Origin: Paramacrobiotus metropolitanus
Lineage: Eukaryota > Tardigrada > Eutardigrada > Parachela > Macrobiotidae
Length of the DNA stretch: 64,000 bases
Assembly: GCF_019649055.1 (NCBI RefSeq)
Contig: NW_026570312.1
Location: 186,001-250,000 of the forward strand
Direction of reading: 5' to 3'
This document shows positions 9,896 to 20,002 of this stretch, in pieces; positions within the stretch are counted from its first letter, which is position 1, and the number at the start of each line of letters is the position of its first letter. The position numbers and the translations under genes are program-made. The notes beneath the pieces are model-generated. The model searched no databases, was not told the DNA's origin, and was given only the letters and a program-made list of their open reading frames with translations.

Positions 9896-12800
9896 CTGCA
9901 TTAAAGTGCAGCATGTGCTGCAAAAACCATGCATTTTCCCAATTGGCGTGCGTATTTATAGCCTGCAGTTGTCGGTTATACGGACAAGCTGTTGACCATA
10001 TCGGTCAGGAAGTAGTTTGAATCAGCTACAGTAAATCAACTCTTTATATGTCCGTCAGTATATCGTCCGGCAGCGAAACGGAGGTCAGGGAAGGGCCGTA
10101 CTACTACTACCTAAAACCTATGCAACCAAGCAAACGTCTACAGAGTCTGTACTCTGTAGTGTCAACTTTGGTTCCGTACCTGCGAAATAACCGTTCTATC
10201 GGGTGGATGTGCGGCTAACATGGCTTCCAGCGACCGAAATTTCTCGGTGTTCATAGGCGCGCATCCGGTTTCCAGAAGTTGCAGTAAAGAATTCGGTTGC
10301 ACTTCTCTGCTCGTACTAAGTACGCATCGGTCAATTTCCACAGTGCTTTTCAGGTCTAGCGCCTGGAAACGCCATTCGTATGGGACCTCATAAAACGCGG
10401 ATTCTCTCAGGCAGCTACAGAACTCGGCGTCCACATATACGAGACCCATGATTTGCACATCTTCCAGAGCCAGATTATCACAGACATTAGTCACTTCCGA
10501 CCGGAATTTTAGGTTCGTCGAGTCAGAAAAGCATAAGAAGTCGTTAGCCCACAAATCAAAATGGGAAAGAGAAATTTGTTTGACTCGAGCGCGCTTGACA
10601 ATTAAGAGACCAATCAGAGTCGCAATGGGATCAGCCGAACGAGCGTAACGAGCCAAGTCACCAACAAAACTAATTTTTTTGACAAAAGATGAGATGTTTC
10701 TGTAGAGTGCCACGGCCAGCTCATCTGTGGCGTATGCATCGAGATCCAGTTGCAGGCGATCGCAGAATGTCAAGGCATACCGCCACCGTTTACAGACTCG
10801 CTGGCATTGCACTTGCTGGCGTAATTCCAGGAGAGAAATTATTCGAGTAATCAGTTCCACAGGAAGAACGGAGTTGATGCAAGGTCGGTAATCGGTTGGC
10901 TCTTTGGTTTTGGAAATCTAGTTTAGTGCAAAAAAACATATGCATTACTTACGTGACGTTACATCTGAAAAAAATGATATAGGGGGCAGAACCATTCTAC
11001 CCGAATCGTCTCCCTGGACTGCTGCCGTCACCCTGCTGGAGTTTTACGTTGCGGCTAAACATGATGCTTATGTACCGGGCTCGAATTAACCCTATGTACT
11101 GCCGTAACGTCACAGCCGGGTGACGGCAGCAGTGCCGTGAGCTGGTTCCGAAACTCCTCGTTAACGGCAACGAATGACGTTGTGATCGACGTCCGCATGT
11201 CAGCCGTTTGGAAATGTTGCTAACTAAGGAACACGTCTATGACCTACCTGAAAGCAGTTGCAGCAACCGTATGAACTATCCCGACGAGCAACAGTCGCAG
11301 TTTGACGAGCCTTTTTCCGCTTACCCATGCCGCGGAAAATCTCAACCTAGTATAAAGCCATCCGCTACTTAGTACAGATGCCAAATTTTAGAGGCCAATG
11401 TCAAAAGGAGGAAGGAATTTTTAGAGGAAGGAAATTTTGTGTGGTCGAAAGGAGGAAGGAAATTTTTGAGGAAGGAAATTTTTCGGGTCAAAAGAGGAAG
11501 GAAAGTTTCACATTCAGTGACATTATGATAAAAGTTTTTGACGAATCGAATTTTTATAACCCAACTCCCGGTAGCGCTTCGAAAAATGTCAACCGTTTCG
11601 CACGAAGAAGAACAAGAAATCAAAAACAGAAATTTCATTCAAAAACACGAAACAACAAAAAATAACGAAAAAGCAGACGACTGCTTTTGCTAAGACATCG
11701 AATACTTTTGCTTAAGGCATATGCTTATCATCCGAATTGTGAAATCAAAATAAATACTGTACTACAGAAAATCTACATACGCCGTTCGTGCGTCTTCATC
11801 AACCTTCCATATTACTGCCAGATGGCTGTGCCGTTGTCTAGCAAAGTTTAAAAGGAGCTGCCTATAGGCGCCCCCTTTCCGCCTCGTTATCTGTAGGCAT
11901 CCCCCTGTTTTCCGTTGCTATGTTTTAAGGTCGAGTTTTCTTGACAATATGGGAGAATTTTCAGAAAATGATTGCATTCCCAGCTAAAGTTTCCGGTTGT
12001 GCAGCGACAGTTGCCCGGCACGAATCATGCGGGCCAATGGTCTGCGCTTGGTAGTGTGAAATTATGGAAGGGCACCTCTGCCGCACCTGCCAGAGATCCC
12101 ACGGTACTCACCAAAGCTCCCACGGCCCACCCAACGTACCCGGCTAGCAGAGATTCTAGAAACTGAAATCTTGTTGGGAAACCCCAAAACACAGACAAGC
12201 GAACGAGCACCGCCCGGAAGGGCGATATTGTCGTGCGCGTAGAAGATGCCGTACAGCTGTATGCATTCGATCCTCTGCTGGCCAATCAGCCAAACCGGCC
12301 CATTGCCGGATGGAGCGCCTAGTAAGCCTTTTTATGTGAATGTCTGATCTGCTTATAGTCCGCGAAGAAAACAGGCCGCGAGAATTATATAATAGAAAAG
12401 GGGTTCTTATATGGTGTGCGTAGCGGCTTAGTGCAGTACGTTTCCATCAGTACTCGTACATGTTTTTACTTTCCAGCACTTTCTCTTTTGTCTTCGGATA
12501 TACTTTTGGCTTTTCTAACCGGATGCGCTTCGCGCCTATATAAGTCCGAGAGTTACAGTATTTTTGGCATCAGTTGGTTCTCATTCTGAGTTTGGCAGTG
12601 TCGGAGTTTTCTATTAAAAATATCGTCGGAATGCAGAGTCGTATTCCCGCTTCGCGTAGATCGTAGCTTACTCATATTATTTAGTTATGCCACATTGAGA
12701 TTATCAGCTCATTCTCTGTCGTTGAGTCAGGTCGGTAGGATTGATATTACGGTATTATTCTATCGTACTCGTCTCTCCGTCAGTAAAATAGGTTGCAAAA

Positions 12801-14439
12801 GGGGATGCCTACAGCAAACGGGGTGAAAGGGGTGCCTACAGCCTCACTCAGTTAAAAATTCATAACACAACAGCTAATTTTTGGTTTAAGTGTTTTGTAT
12901 TAGAATTGCGCAACGATATCATTTACGAAAATGCCTATTGGGGAATGACGCTTTGTGCGAAATGCGTTCATATGCGTCGACGCTTTTGCTCGCCCACCGG
13001 CTAGATTACACCCGTCTGCTGCGTCGGTCTGGACACGGGAAAGCTTGGTTGTTTTGAAGAGCAATAAAGGAATCAGACAAGATCACACTCCGGTGGCATC
13101 GTAAAGGGCTTTTGTCCAAAAATGTGTTTGTCGCTCACACAGGCTTTGGTCCGGGTAGCATATGTTATTGTTATGTCGAGTTCAAGCGCAGTGCTCGGTA
13201 TGGTAAGATGCAAGACATTTGCGCGCCATTTTGCGAGCGCTGATGCGATAGTCAATGAGGCAATAGTTATTATGGAATGCTCCGGAAGTACATTTAATAA
13301 TTTATCGGTGTTTGTATCGAATACACTTGTTTCAAGAAACCCGAAAAATTTCCTTCCTCCTTTTGACTCCAGAAAATTTCCTTCCTCAAAAACTTCCTTC
13401 CTCCTTTTGACCACACAAAATTTCCTTCCTCCTTTTGACATGGCCAATTTTAGAAGCCGGAATGCTCCGTTTCTGCTGAAATGTTCAGATTTCTGCTTGT
13501 AAGCTGCTAGGTGATTCTGAAACTCGGTTTTTGAAATAGTTTTTCACCGAAATGGAAATCGTATTTGTGGCGCAATCGAAAAAGGCATTCGACCTCAACG
13601 TAACTGTTAAGATAAGAGATGATTTAAATAATTGTTTTTTACAAGGTTTTTTTAACAAAATAAATACGTAAAGAAAGTGCGAAAAATTTTTTGCATGGCC
13701 TATCGTTCTATAAAGATTCTTTTATTTGTTAAAAATAATTTACGTATTTTAAAAGTGTTTTTGCAATTCGCGCGCTGTATTCAGTTTGGCTCAGTAATAC
13801 AGAGACTGGATAGCGGGAAAAAATGGGAAGATTAAGCCACCGACTTACCAGCGTCCAAGGGTCCGATCGTGTAAAGCGATCATAACCGCTGCTAGAAATG
13901 TAAATAAGCCTGCCGCTCTCGGTTTTTACGAGAATGATTCCCAACTTGCAACCCTTCTCGCGATTCCACCACTGCAGATCGTCGACTCTGCACGCCTGAC
14001 CTAGCTTCCACACACACCAGTTGAGCTGCAGGCTGAGCTTTTGGTGTTTTGTCAGGTCGATGGGCGGTCTCGCCTTCATGGGCATCATCACCGATTTTTT
14101 TACCACTTCTCTAATAATTTCTCCCTTTTTTGTCACTTCGACGAGCGCAAACGTGTAAAACGATCCAGCGATCAGTGTAGCCGGATACCAGCGCCATGCA
14201 CCGTCCCCAAAAGCTCGCCAAAGGATCTGTACTGCATCTCCGGGTGCAAACGAACGGTAAGAAATGCTGCCGAAGCATCTGTCAAACGGTATGCAGTCTG
14301 CGTGGTGCCCAGGATAATCAAAATCAATGAGGAAACCGCGTTGGGGATCTACATCCACGATTAGCCCGTGGCGGAAGGAACCATCGTCATCCTGAACGTC
14401 CACGGCGCCGTAGCGCCACGCAGGACGGTTCTCAAACAT
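9716..14439 (-). CDS. TF1: Tudor-like/F-box protein, three exons, intact
   Basis: The exons are A 13849-14439 (197 codons), B 10180-10917 (246 codons) and C 9716-9895 (59 codons plus stop). All joins are phase 0 with GT-AG borders: CTG|GTAAGT at 13848, CTAG|ATT at 10918, CAG|GTACGG at 10179 and GCAG|TAT at 9896. The protein is about 502 aa. Exon A gives two Tudor/Agenet-like beta modules, exon B an F-box (about residues 214-250) and a leucine-rich tail, exon C a short tail. F-box proteins recruit substrates to SCF ubiquitin ligases through SKP1; that role is inferred. The gene belongs to the same family as TF2, TF4 and TF6 but is the most diverged. Intron 1 is 2.9 kb because a foldback transposon (11393-13445) sits in it; the intron is about 0.44 kb in TF2 and TF4. 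Confidence 0.72.
10180..10917 (-). CDS. TF1 exon B (F-box)
   Basis: The start ISKTKEP follows the acceptor. The F-box core LPVELITRIISLL then RVCKRW matches the Lx[ED]L..I...L and VC..W pattern. The remainder is leucine- and charge-rich and aligns loosely with the other exons B, including the donor at the same point. Confidence 0.75.
10985..11160. repeat. MITE-like dispersed repeat
   Basis: 21-bp inverted repeats at 11018-11037 and 11114-11133 (ACTGCTGCCGTCACCCTG type) match with one mismatch. The element matches 6607-6800, including an ATTCTACCCG sub-end. Confidence 0.6.
11393..13445. mobile_element. foldback DNA transposon, GGAGGAAGG-motif type, non-autonomous
   Basis: The inverted ends are about 110 bp (11393-11505 and 13335-13445). 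They start GGCCAATGTCAAAAGG and hold GGAGGAAGGAAATTT units alternating with TTTTGTGTGGTC. A perfect 9-bp direct repeat AATTTTAGA flanks it (11384-11392 and 13446-13454). The outer end and the TGTGTGGTC linker are the same as in 2807-3919, but the inner motif differs. A block near 13069-13105 (GAATCAGACAAGATCACAC) is shared with that element's interior. A second inverted pair lies inside: 11850-11935 against 12785-12840. No transposase is visible. It is inserted in intron 1 of TF1. Confidence 0.82.
11990..12321 (+). pseudogene. possible captured exon fragments inside the foldback element
   Basis: Two pieces look coding: 12001-12165 (RQLPGTNHAGQW, Ala/Pro-rich, after a GTGCAG acceptor-like site) and about 12200-12321 (RKGDIVVRVEDAVQL to a TAG at 12319-12321). 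They are in different frames and have no family that I recognise. Their base composition is richer in GC than the surrounding element. They could be host sequence carried by the transposon, or chance. Confidence 0.25.
13849..14439 (-). CDS. TF1 exon A (Tudor/Agenet-like)
   Basis: Met at 14439. Two modules can be read: W..GAVDV....FRHGLIVDV..GFLIDFD..G and then PGDAVQILWR......WRWYPATLI....ALVEV. This spacing of VDV, GxI.DF, GDxVxV and WYPA is typical of Tudor/Agenet-like beta barrels. A third part (about 130-197) carries VYISSSGYDRF-like beta strands. The exon ends at the donor CTG|GTAAGT. Confidence 0.7.
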
Positions 14440-14954
14440 GACTCAATACAATAAAATGATTTGAGGCAGCAAATTAAAAAAGTCAGAAATCCAGCATTAT
14501 TTCCTCGTAAAACTCGTACTGAATGCAGCAAGATGCTCACTCTCTGATTCACATATAAGTCACATGTATTCAGATATAGTGATTCACAATACCGGTATAT
14601 TTATTGTCTCTCATAATATTATTAGACTCGTATAACTTTAAATAATCGTATATTGTAGGAGTACGTATTTATCTGAATACAGGACGGTAAATCGCCATGT
14701 GTATGCGGCTCCTGCAGCTGTCTTTGGCCTAACTCAGAAAATCAATACTTCTATGGATCTTTTACGGTTGAGTATAAGGAGCAGTAGTAGGCTGGCGCAG
14801 CGGAATACGATATGCAAATTCTAGACATATGTACAAGCCAGTCCGGATGATGGGCACGATTAAATACAGCGGAAAATACAACTTCATAGGTTGCGCCAAA
14901 TTACACATTACGGCGCTCCACGCCGCAATGTTTACACATTTCATGGGCAATGTT
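14440..14954. other. 5' flank of TF1
   Basis: AT-rich sequence with no convincing gene. It must contain the TF1 promoter if exon A is the first exon. Confidence 0.35.
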
Positions 14955-15467
14955 TTAGAGAAAAGTTGGATCGGTGCGCGCATCGAGTCCAGGATGAATT
15001 CAACCATTCCTTGTAAAAGCATTTTTGTTTGTCCATTAGCTGCAGCGGGCTGCCATAAGTGTAACTCTTGTAATAAAATGCTTTCCCATATGAAAATCAA
15101 TTGCGCACGCTGTGCTAATATCGATCGATTACGCTATACGCCCTAGATCTTGTCAGTAGATATTTACTGAAACCGGAAAAATTATTTAAATGCTCATCGC
15201 GCTACACAGATGCTGGTGAGTGACAACTGCGGCTAGTCTGCTCGGTAGTAAATAGTTTTGGATTCGAAGAATTTTTGTTGATCTACCGAGATTGAAAACT
15301 CAGGCACCTGAAAGAAATGTCGATTGTGGAAAAACCTACCAATTTCCGGTTCAGGAAATGCCGTTACATTTACGATCTCTCTCTGGATCTCCGTTTGCTG
15401 CTCTCGGTCAGCAGACAGATATTCAAGCGGAGATCGTTTCTCCTGATGGCGACGTCGTGTGAGGTTC
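14955..15467. repeat. duplicated block D, copy 1
   Basis: Colinear with 25985-26560. Shared blocks are GAATTCAACCATTCCTTG (14995) with 26018, CGATCGATTACGC (15121) with 26180, TTTTTGTTGATCTACCGAG (15272) with 26347, and ACAGATATTCAAGCGGAGATCG (15415) with 26505. A short plus-strand frame in the last part (DCGKTY... ending DGDVV) aligns with a frame in the other copy, so the block may once have been coding. Element 1 is inserted at its right end. Confidence 0.6.
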
Positions 15468-15471
15468 GTAC

Positions 15472-15924
15472 TGTCACGGACGGCTTAGTCATCAGCATCA
15501 TCGAGGTCAGCGACGATTACATCATATGACATCAGCCTTGCATCAGACTCGCTCAGCCTTGCATCATGCGGCCTCATTCCCACGCGATAACGCCAGTGAC
15601 CACACCCTCCGGCTGGCGGCACCACTCCGCCGCGCGGGTATATAAAACCACAGCTGCAACCACCGGAAGCCAGTGTGCTTTCCCCTGCGAAGTCAACCGA
15701 CCAGCAGTCTACAGCCAGCCCTGCACCGGACCATCCAGCGATTGTACTAGCTTGACCTTTTGTTTAGCTTATAGCTTTGTTGTAGTGGGCACATTGATTA
15801 TCATTAAAGGTCAGTCAAACACCGGTGCGTTGCCTAATCGTTATAGGTATTGTAAAGGTCATCGTTGACCTGATCCATAGGGCTCATACACACAGCACTA
15901 CAGGTAGAACTCATTGTTGCTACA
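15472..15924 (+). repeat. Element 1 5' LTR
   Basis: 453 bp, TG...CA (the last base differs in the 3' copy). A TATA box (TATATAAAA, 15639-15647) and a possible poly(A) signal ATTAAA (15803-15808) lie in the usual order for promoter and R/U5. Confidence 0.9.
15639..15647 (+). promoter_or_regulatory. TATA box in the 5' LTR
   Basis: TATATAAAA in a GC-rich context. The same site lies at 22555-22563 in the 3' LTR. It probably drives the element's genomic RNA. Confidence 0.65.
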
Positions 15925-15927
15925 AAT

Positions 15928-15945
15928 TGGCGTGAAGGTAAGGCT
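15928..15945 (+). other. Element 1 primer-binding site
   Basis: TGGCGTGAAGGTAAGG lies 3 nt after the LTR. TGG pairs with the CCA end of a tRNA, and TGGCG is common in Gypsy-type elements. The tRNA was not identified. Confidence 0.5.
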
Positions 15946-16724
15946 TGTACGTGCTAGAAACTTTTGTGAATTGTTGTTGAGAATTGGCCAAAATTTGAGG
16001 GATTATTGTTATGTGATTTGGAAATTTGTGCACATTATTATTGAAATTTTGGGAAAAAAGGATATCCTTGGAATATTAGCCCACTTGCGACACAGGTAGC
16101 GTTAGTGTACCTACTGACCATAGGCCACTCTCACTTACAAATAGTCGCCGACACAACACAGGTATTCTTGCTGCTGTGGTTACCTGGTCCGTAACTACAC
16201 AGTGACTTACAAATAGTTGTGTGTTTTGCTGGATGGTAATTTTAGGCATAATAGGTAAAATCTAGGAAATTCACACGTAGACTGTCGTATAACATACAGT
16301 ATATTAGGGAAAGTGAAAAACCAGTAACTAATCAGCGGTCAAAATAAGGGCTAGATTATTGACTTGTAGTATAAATAAATTACGGGAATTTAATATGAAA
16401 TACACTGGCGTCTAGAAAGAATAAGGAACCTACTAGTGACCCGACAGATAAATCGTTAGCGCAGAAACTTTCGCTGAGGCTAAGACGGTTACCACCGGAA
16501 ATCGTTCCAGCGGAGCAGGCTAACAGCAGGTATTGGAATCCACAGGCCCAGACAGGCGTTAATCGTATCAAGACACCGGAACTTTCTTCGTCATCGGAAT
16601 CAAGCGTAATAAAATCAAAAACGAAGAAGCTCATAATACTGCCTTCATCGACCTTAGCGACGACAGTTTTAACAACCAAATAAACGAGGAACCCGAAGCC
16701 GGGAACCTTTTCAACGCTCACGAA

Positions 16725-19700
16725 GTGGAAAACGGTAATATTCAAGGTCACCAAGTGGAAGCACAAGCCCCTGCAGGTGCAGCAGGAGAAGAAGAGGGCA
16801 ATCATCAACAACAGTTAGAAGAACCGCGAAGAATGGCCGAAGGTCCTAAAGTAAAATTACCACCACCATTTTCGGCAGCCCCTCACGAGGATGCGGAGAC
16901 CTGGCTAGAATCATATCTACGTTGTGCAGAGTCCTACGCGTGGGATGACCCTACGAAAGCTCGCAGATTTCCGGAAGTTTTAGCGGGAACTGCTCGTAAA
17001 TGGATTAAAAATAGACCTGAAGCGGCACCCGAAAATTGGGATTCCATTGAAACAGAATTTCTTAAGACATTTGGGAAAATGGGAACGCCTCAACAAGCTA
17101 TTGACATTCTGATTTCACGACAGCAAGGAAGTGAAGAAGATTTTCGTACGTACTATTTTTCTATCTTAGACTTATGCAAACATGCGGACGCAAATATGGA
17201 CCAAGCAGAGATAGGATACTTTATCCTGAAGGGAATGAAAGATAAGCAAACAGCCACTCAACTTCGTATTATGGGCAAAAAGACCCCGAAAGATATCCTG
17301 GAAGTAGCAGAAGAACTATACCCTATTAAAGACAGAGGGACAAAGGAAAAACGATCAACTGTAACTTTTAACGTTCCCTTTGGCGGTGAAAATAAGAGAA
17401 ATAAAGCAACGACCGAGAAGGACGAAAAAATCAACGAACTTGTGGAAAAACTAGATAGTGTACTTAACTTTAAGTTCAATCCTGGAAAGTTTAGTACGCG
17501 AAACCGCTTTAGTAGTAGATATGATAACGCTTATCAAAGAGAAACACAGCACGGAAGAGATTACAACGGATACGTCAGAAGGTCAACTTTCAACGAACCG
17601 CCGAGACAAGGCGAATGGAGAAACCAAAATCCAAATCATTATAGAGGACGAAGGTATAACGGCCAACGTCAGTTTTCATCACGAACTGGAGACGGCAGAC
17701 CCGTTTGTTTTAAGTGTGGCCGTAGGGGCCATTACCAAATCAACTGTAGAGACAACAGTTCGAGTGATTCCCCGCAACCGCGCTATCCCGTTATGCCGAG
17801 TCGCCAGCAGAACGTTAACTTAATTGGCGTCGAGGACCAAAATTGTCCATTCCAAGATTACCAAGAAACTGTTGTTAACGTTTTACCCACGTTAAATGTA
17901 GGTTTCGAGGCAGCAAGATATGTCCCAAAGACTTGCATGACGATACAAGTCAAAATCCAGGGCGAATCCTTCCAGGCATGCATTGATACGGGTGCTGGGC
18001 CGTCCATTATAAACTCGAAACTTTTAAGGATGCTGAAATTAGACGCAGATGAATGGCTAGGGCTTCCAATAAGGTTCTTTGATCATGTGAAAAGCCCCTC
18101 TAAAGGCATTACCTTAGATGTTGAGTTGGCGGGAAAGGTCATCCGGGTGCACTGCGCCGTTATCGATAATCCTAACTTAGATGAACTTATACTCTTAGGT
18201 AACGACTTTTTGGATGCTGCTAAAGTAATTATTGACTACAGAACGCATCGACTTTACTTTATGGAGAAAGGTCCATGTCTATCTTGTATAGGTAAAAGTA
18301 AAAATATTATTTTCAAAAATGAAATGAAAAATTCATATAAGAAATTAAGTCATGTCGAAAGTTCAGCAAAACAAAACTCCGGAGAACCTACAAATGGCTG
18401 GTTATTACAAAATGTTTTTAACTTGGAAGAGGTAGAAGATTCCAGCCAGACCGATAATAAAATAAAAACTTCTGAGGAACTTGTTGATGAATTTATTAAT
18501 CAAACTAGAAGCGAAAATATTATTTCCCCGTTTTCTGAAAATGATATTGACTATGAAACTCTGAATATAGGCAGCACTATTACACCTGAGGAGAAGCTGA
18601 GTTTAATTAATGTTATAAATAAGTTTAAAATTATTTTTCCGAAAAAAGGGGAACGAATTGGCTGCACGTCACTAACTGAGCATGTTATTGACACGGGTGA
18701 CGCAAAACCAATTCATGTTCCTCCTTACCGAACGTCAATTAAAGAGCAACGTATCATGGAGGAAGAGATTAATAAGCTCCTGGCCTTAGACATCATTGAA
18801 CCATCCTACTCCAGTTGGAGTAGCCCTTTACTGCTAATTCCTAAAGACACCGAGGACGCGGGTCAAACCGACGAAAAAATTGAACAAAGACCAAAAAGAA
18901 CAGTTCGAAAACCAGAACGGTACGGATATATAAATCGCATCACTATGGACGATGTACCAACTCAGCCCGACCGGCCACTTGTGACCCCCGCATTAAATGT
19001 CAAAAGACTAGAGGAACTACTAAAACTGCACAGTGAAGAGCTGCTTAGCAGTAACGATTGCTACAGAAAGAAGTGCCAAGAAAAAAGGCGACATGATGAA
19101 ATTTTACTTGGCCGGTTCTGGGAACAGTCTAATGAAGACATCGAAAGGATTTTGTGGTTAGAGGAAGAGAATAAAAAATTACGGATGGCAGATTCCATTG
19201 GAAAAATAAAGTCAACAGCTCAGGATTTGCAGAATGCATGTAAAATCATTGCGGAAGAAACTGGTAACATGATGAACCGGGTGCAGAAACTCAGTGCAAG
19301 AGAACCGCTAAAAAGGAGGACCCTACTACCAAAATGTTTACTTCCCGGAACAAGCATGTTACTCATCCTTATAATGTTGCTATGTTTTGGATTTAATGGC
19401 GCAAACGCGTTGACCCAGGAGGTTTGTGATTGTAGCCGGAAAGACTTCTTAGGTTTGGTCTCGTTAAAAAATTTTTCAGCTTGTGGAGCTCCAAATAATG
19501 GAAAAACACCGAATACAAGAGCTTACGTACTCTATGAGGAGCAGCTCCCACAATTATCATTTACTGCTTATATGTGCAAACAAGTCATTAAACGGACTGT
19601 TGTGTCCTCTTTCTTCTTTGGAGGAACAGATACAATAAAATCGGTACTAAATAAAGCCGTATCTGTGGACGAATGCTGGCAAATGGTACACTCTAAGAAA

Positions 19701-19970
19701 TGTGTTGGAAACGATATGGTCAACACTGGTAATGCATGGGATTACACTAAAGATTCGGAAGGAAATGGAAAGTATTTACAGGAAATTACTTATGACTCTA
19801 TTAATTGCATATTGGAGGAAGTACAGTTAAACCAGAAGTGTAAAAATTGCACCGTGGATTCTGCTACAATGATGATTGCAAAAGACAAAATGCAGCAGTT
19901 TGCAATGATTAATTATGTGACGTCTGTATGGAGGACTAACGCCAGCACTGCGTCAAATTGTAAAAGTTAA
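16725..19970 (+). CDS. Element 1 gag-protease-truncated pol fused to envelope N-terminus
   Basis: An open frame of 1081 codons (GTG 16725; first ATG 16833; open upstream, so the true start is unsure). In order: gag with a capsid-like region (ETWLESYLRCAESYAW.. to about 210), a CCHC zinc knuckle at residues 328-341, an aspartic protease with Asp421 in DTGA, and the start of reverse transcriptase up to about residue 708 (SSWSSPLLLIPKD). There the sequence jumps to a basic RPKRTVRKPERYG segment typical of Gypsy integrase tails. Everything between is missing and the frame is kept. From about residue 878 comes a hydrophobic signal-like segment and a Cys-rich ectodomain with N-glycosylation sequons, which is an envelope N-terminus. 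The frame ends at 19970 by a one-base break (see next entry). Confidence 0.8.
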   Translation: MENGNIQGHQVEAQAPAGAAGEEEGNHQQQLEEPRRMAEGPKVKLPPPFSAAPHEDAETWLESYLRCAESYAWDDPTKARRFPEVLAGTARKWIKNRPEAAPENWDSIETEFLKTFGKMGTPQQAIDILISRQQGSEEDFRTYYFSILDLCKHADANMDQAEIGYFILKGMKDKQTATQLRIMGKKTPKDILEVAEELYPIKDRGTKEKRSTVTFNVPFGGENKRNKATTEKDEKINELVEKLDSVLNFKFNPGKFSTRNRFSSRYDNAYQRETQHGRDYNGYVRRSTFNEPPRQGEWRNQNPNHYRGRRYNGQRQFSSRTGDGRPVCFKCGRRGHYQINCRDNSSSDSPQPRYPVMPSRQQNVNLIGVEDQNCPFQDYQETVVNVLPTLNVGFEAARYVPKTCMTIQVKIQGESFQACIDTGAGPSIINSKLLRMLKLDADEWLGLPIRFFDHVKSPSKGITLDVELAGKVIRVHCAVIDNPNLDELILLGNDFLDAAKVIIDYRTHRLYFMEKGPCLSCIGKSKNIIFKNEMKNSYKKLSHVESSAKQNSGEPTNGWLLQNVFNLEEVEDSSQTDNKIKTSEELVDEFINQTRSENIISPFSENDIDYETLNIGSTITPEEKLSLINVINKFKIIFPKKGERIGCTSLTEHVIDTGDAKPIHVPPYRTSIKEQRIMEEEINKLLALDIIEPSYSSWSSPLLLIPKDTEDAGQTDEKIEQRPKRTVRKPERYGYINRITMDDVPTQPDRPLVTPALNVKRLEELLKLHSEELLSSNDCYRKKCQEKRRHDEILLGRFWEQSNEDIERILWLEEENKKLRMADSIGKIKSTAQDLQNACKIIAEETGNMMNRVQKLSAREPLKRRTLLPKCLLPGTSMLLILIMLLCFGFNGANALTQEVCDCSRKDFLGLVSLKNFSACGAPNNGKTPNTRAYVLYEEQLPQLSFTAYMCKQVIKRTVVSSFFFGGTDTIKSVLNKAVSVDECWQMVHSKKCVGNDMVNTGNAWDYTKDSEGNGKYLQEITYDSINCILEEVQLNQKCKNCTVDSATMMIAKDKMQQFAMINYVTSVWRTNASTASNCKS

Positions 19971-20002
19971 GGAAAAATTACGGCTACGGCGAGCTAGATT
20001 CT

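Larger units (their letters stand above)
10918..13848 (-). other. TF1 intron 1
   Basis: This 2.9-kb intron holds a MITE-like repeat (10985-11160) and a complete foldback transposon (11393-13445). The stretches outside these show no coding signal. Confidence 0.6.

Noticed and set aside
15566-15868. 100-codon frame repeated identically at 22482-22784
   Set aside because: It is the LTR of element 1 in both copies and has no protein features.
16380-16811. 143-codon frame antisense to the gag start of element 1
   Set aside because: It has no domain and overlaps gag sequence on the other strand.
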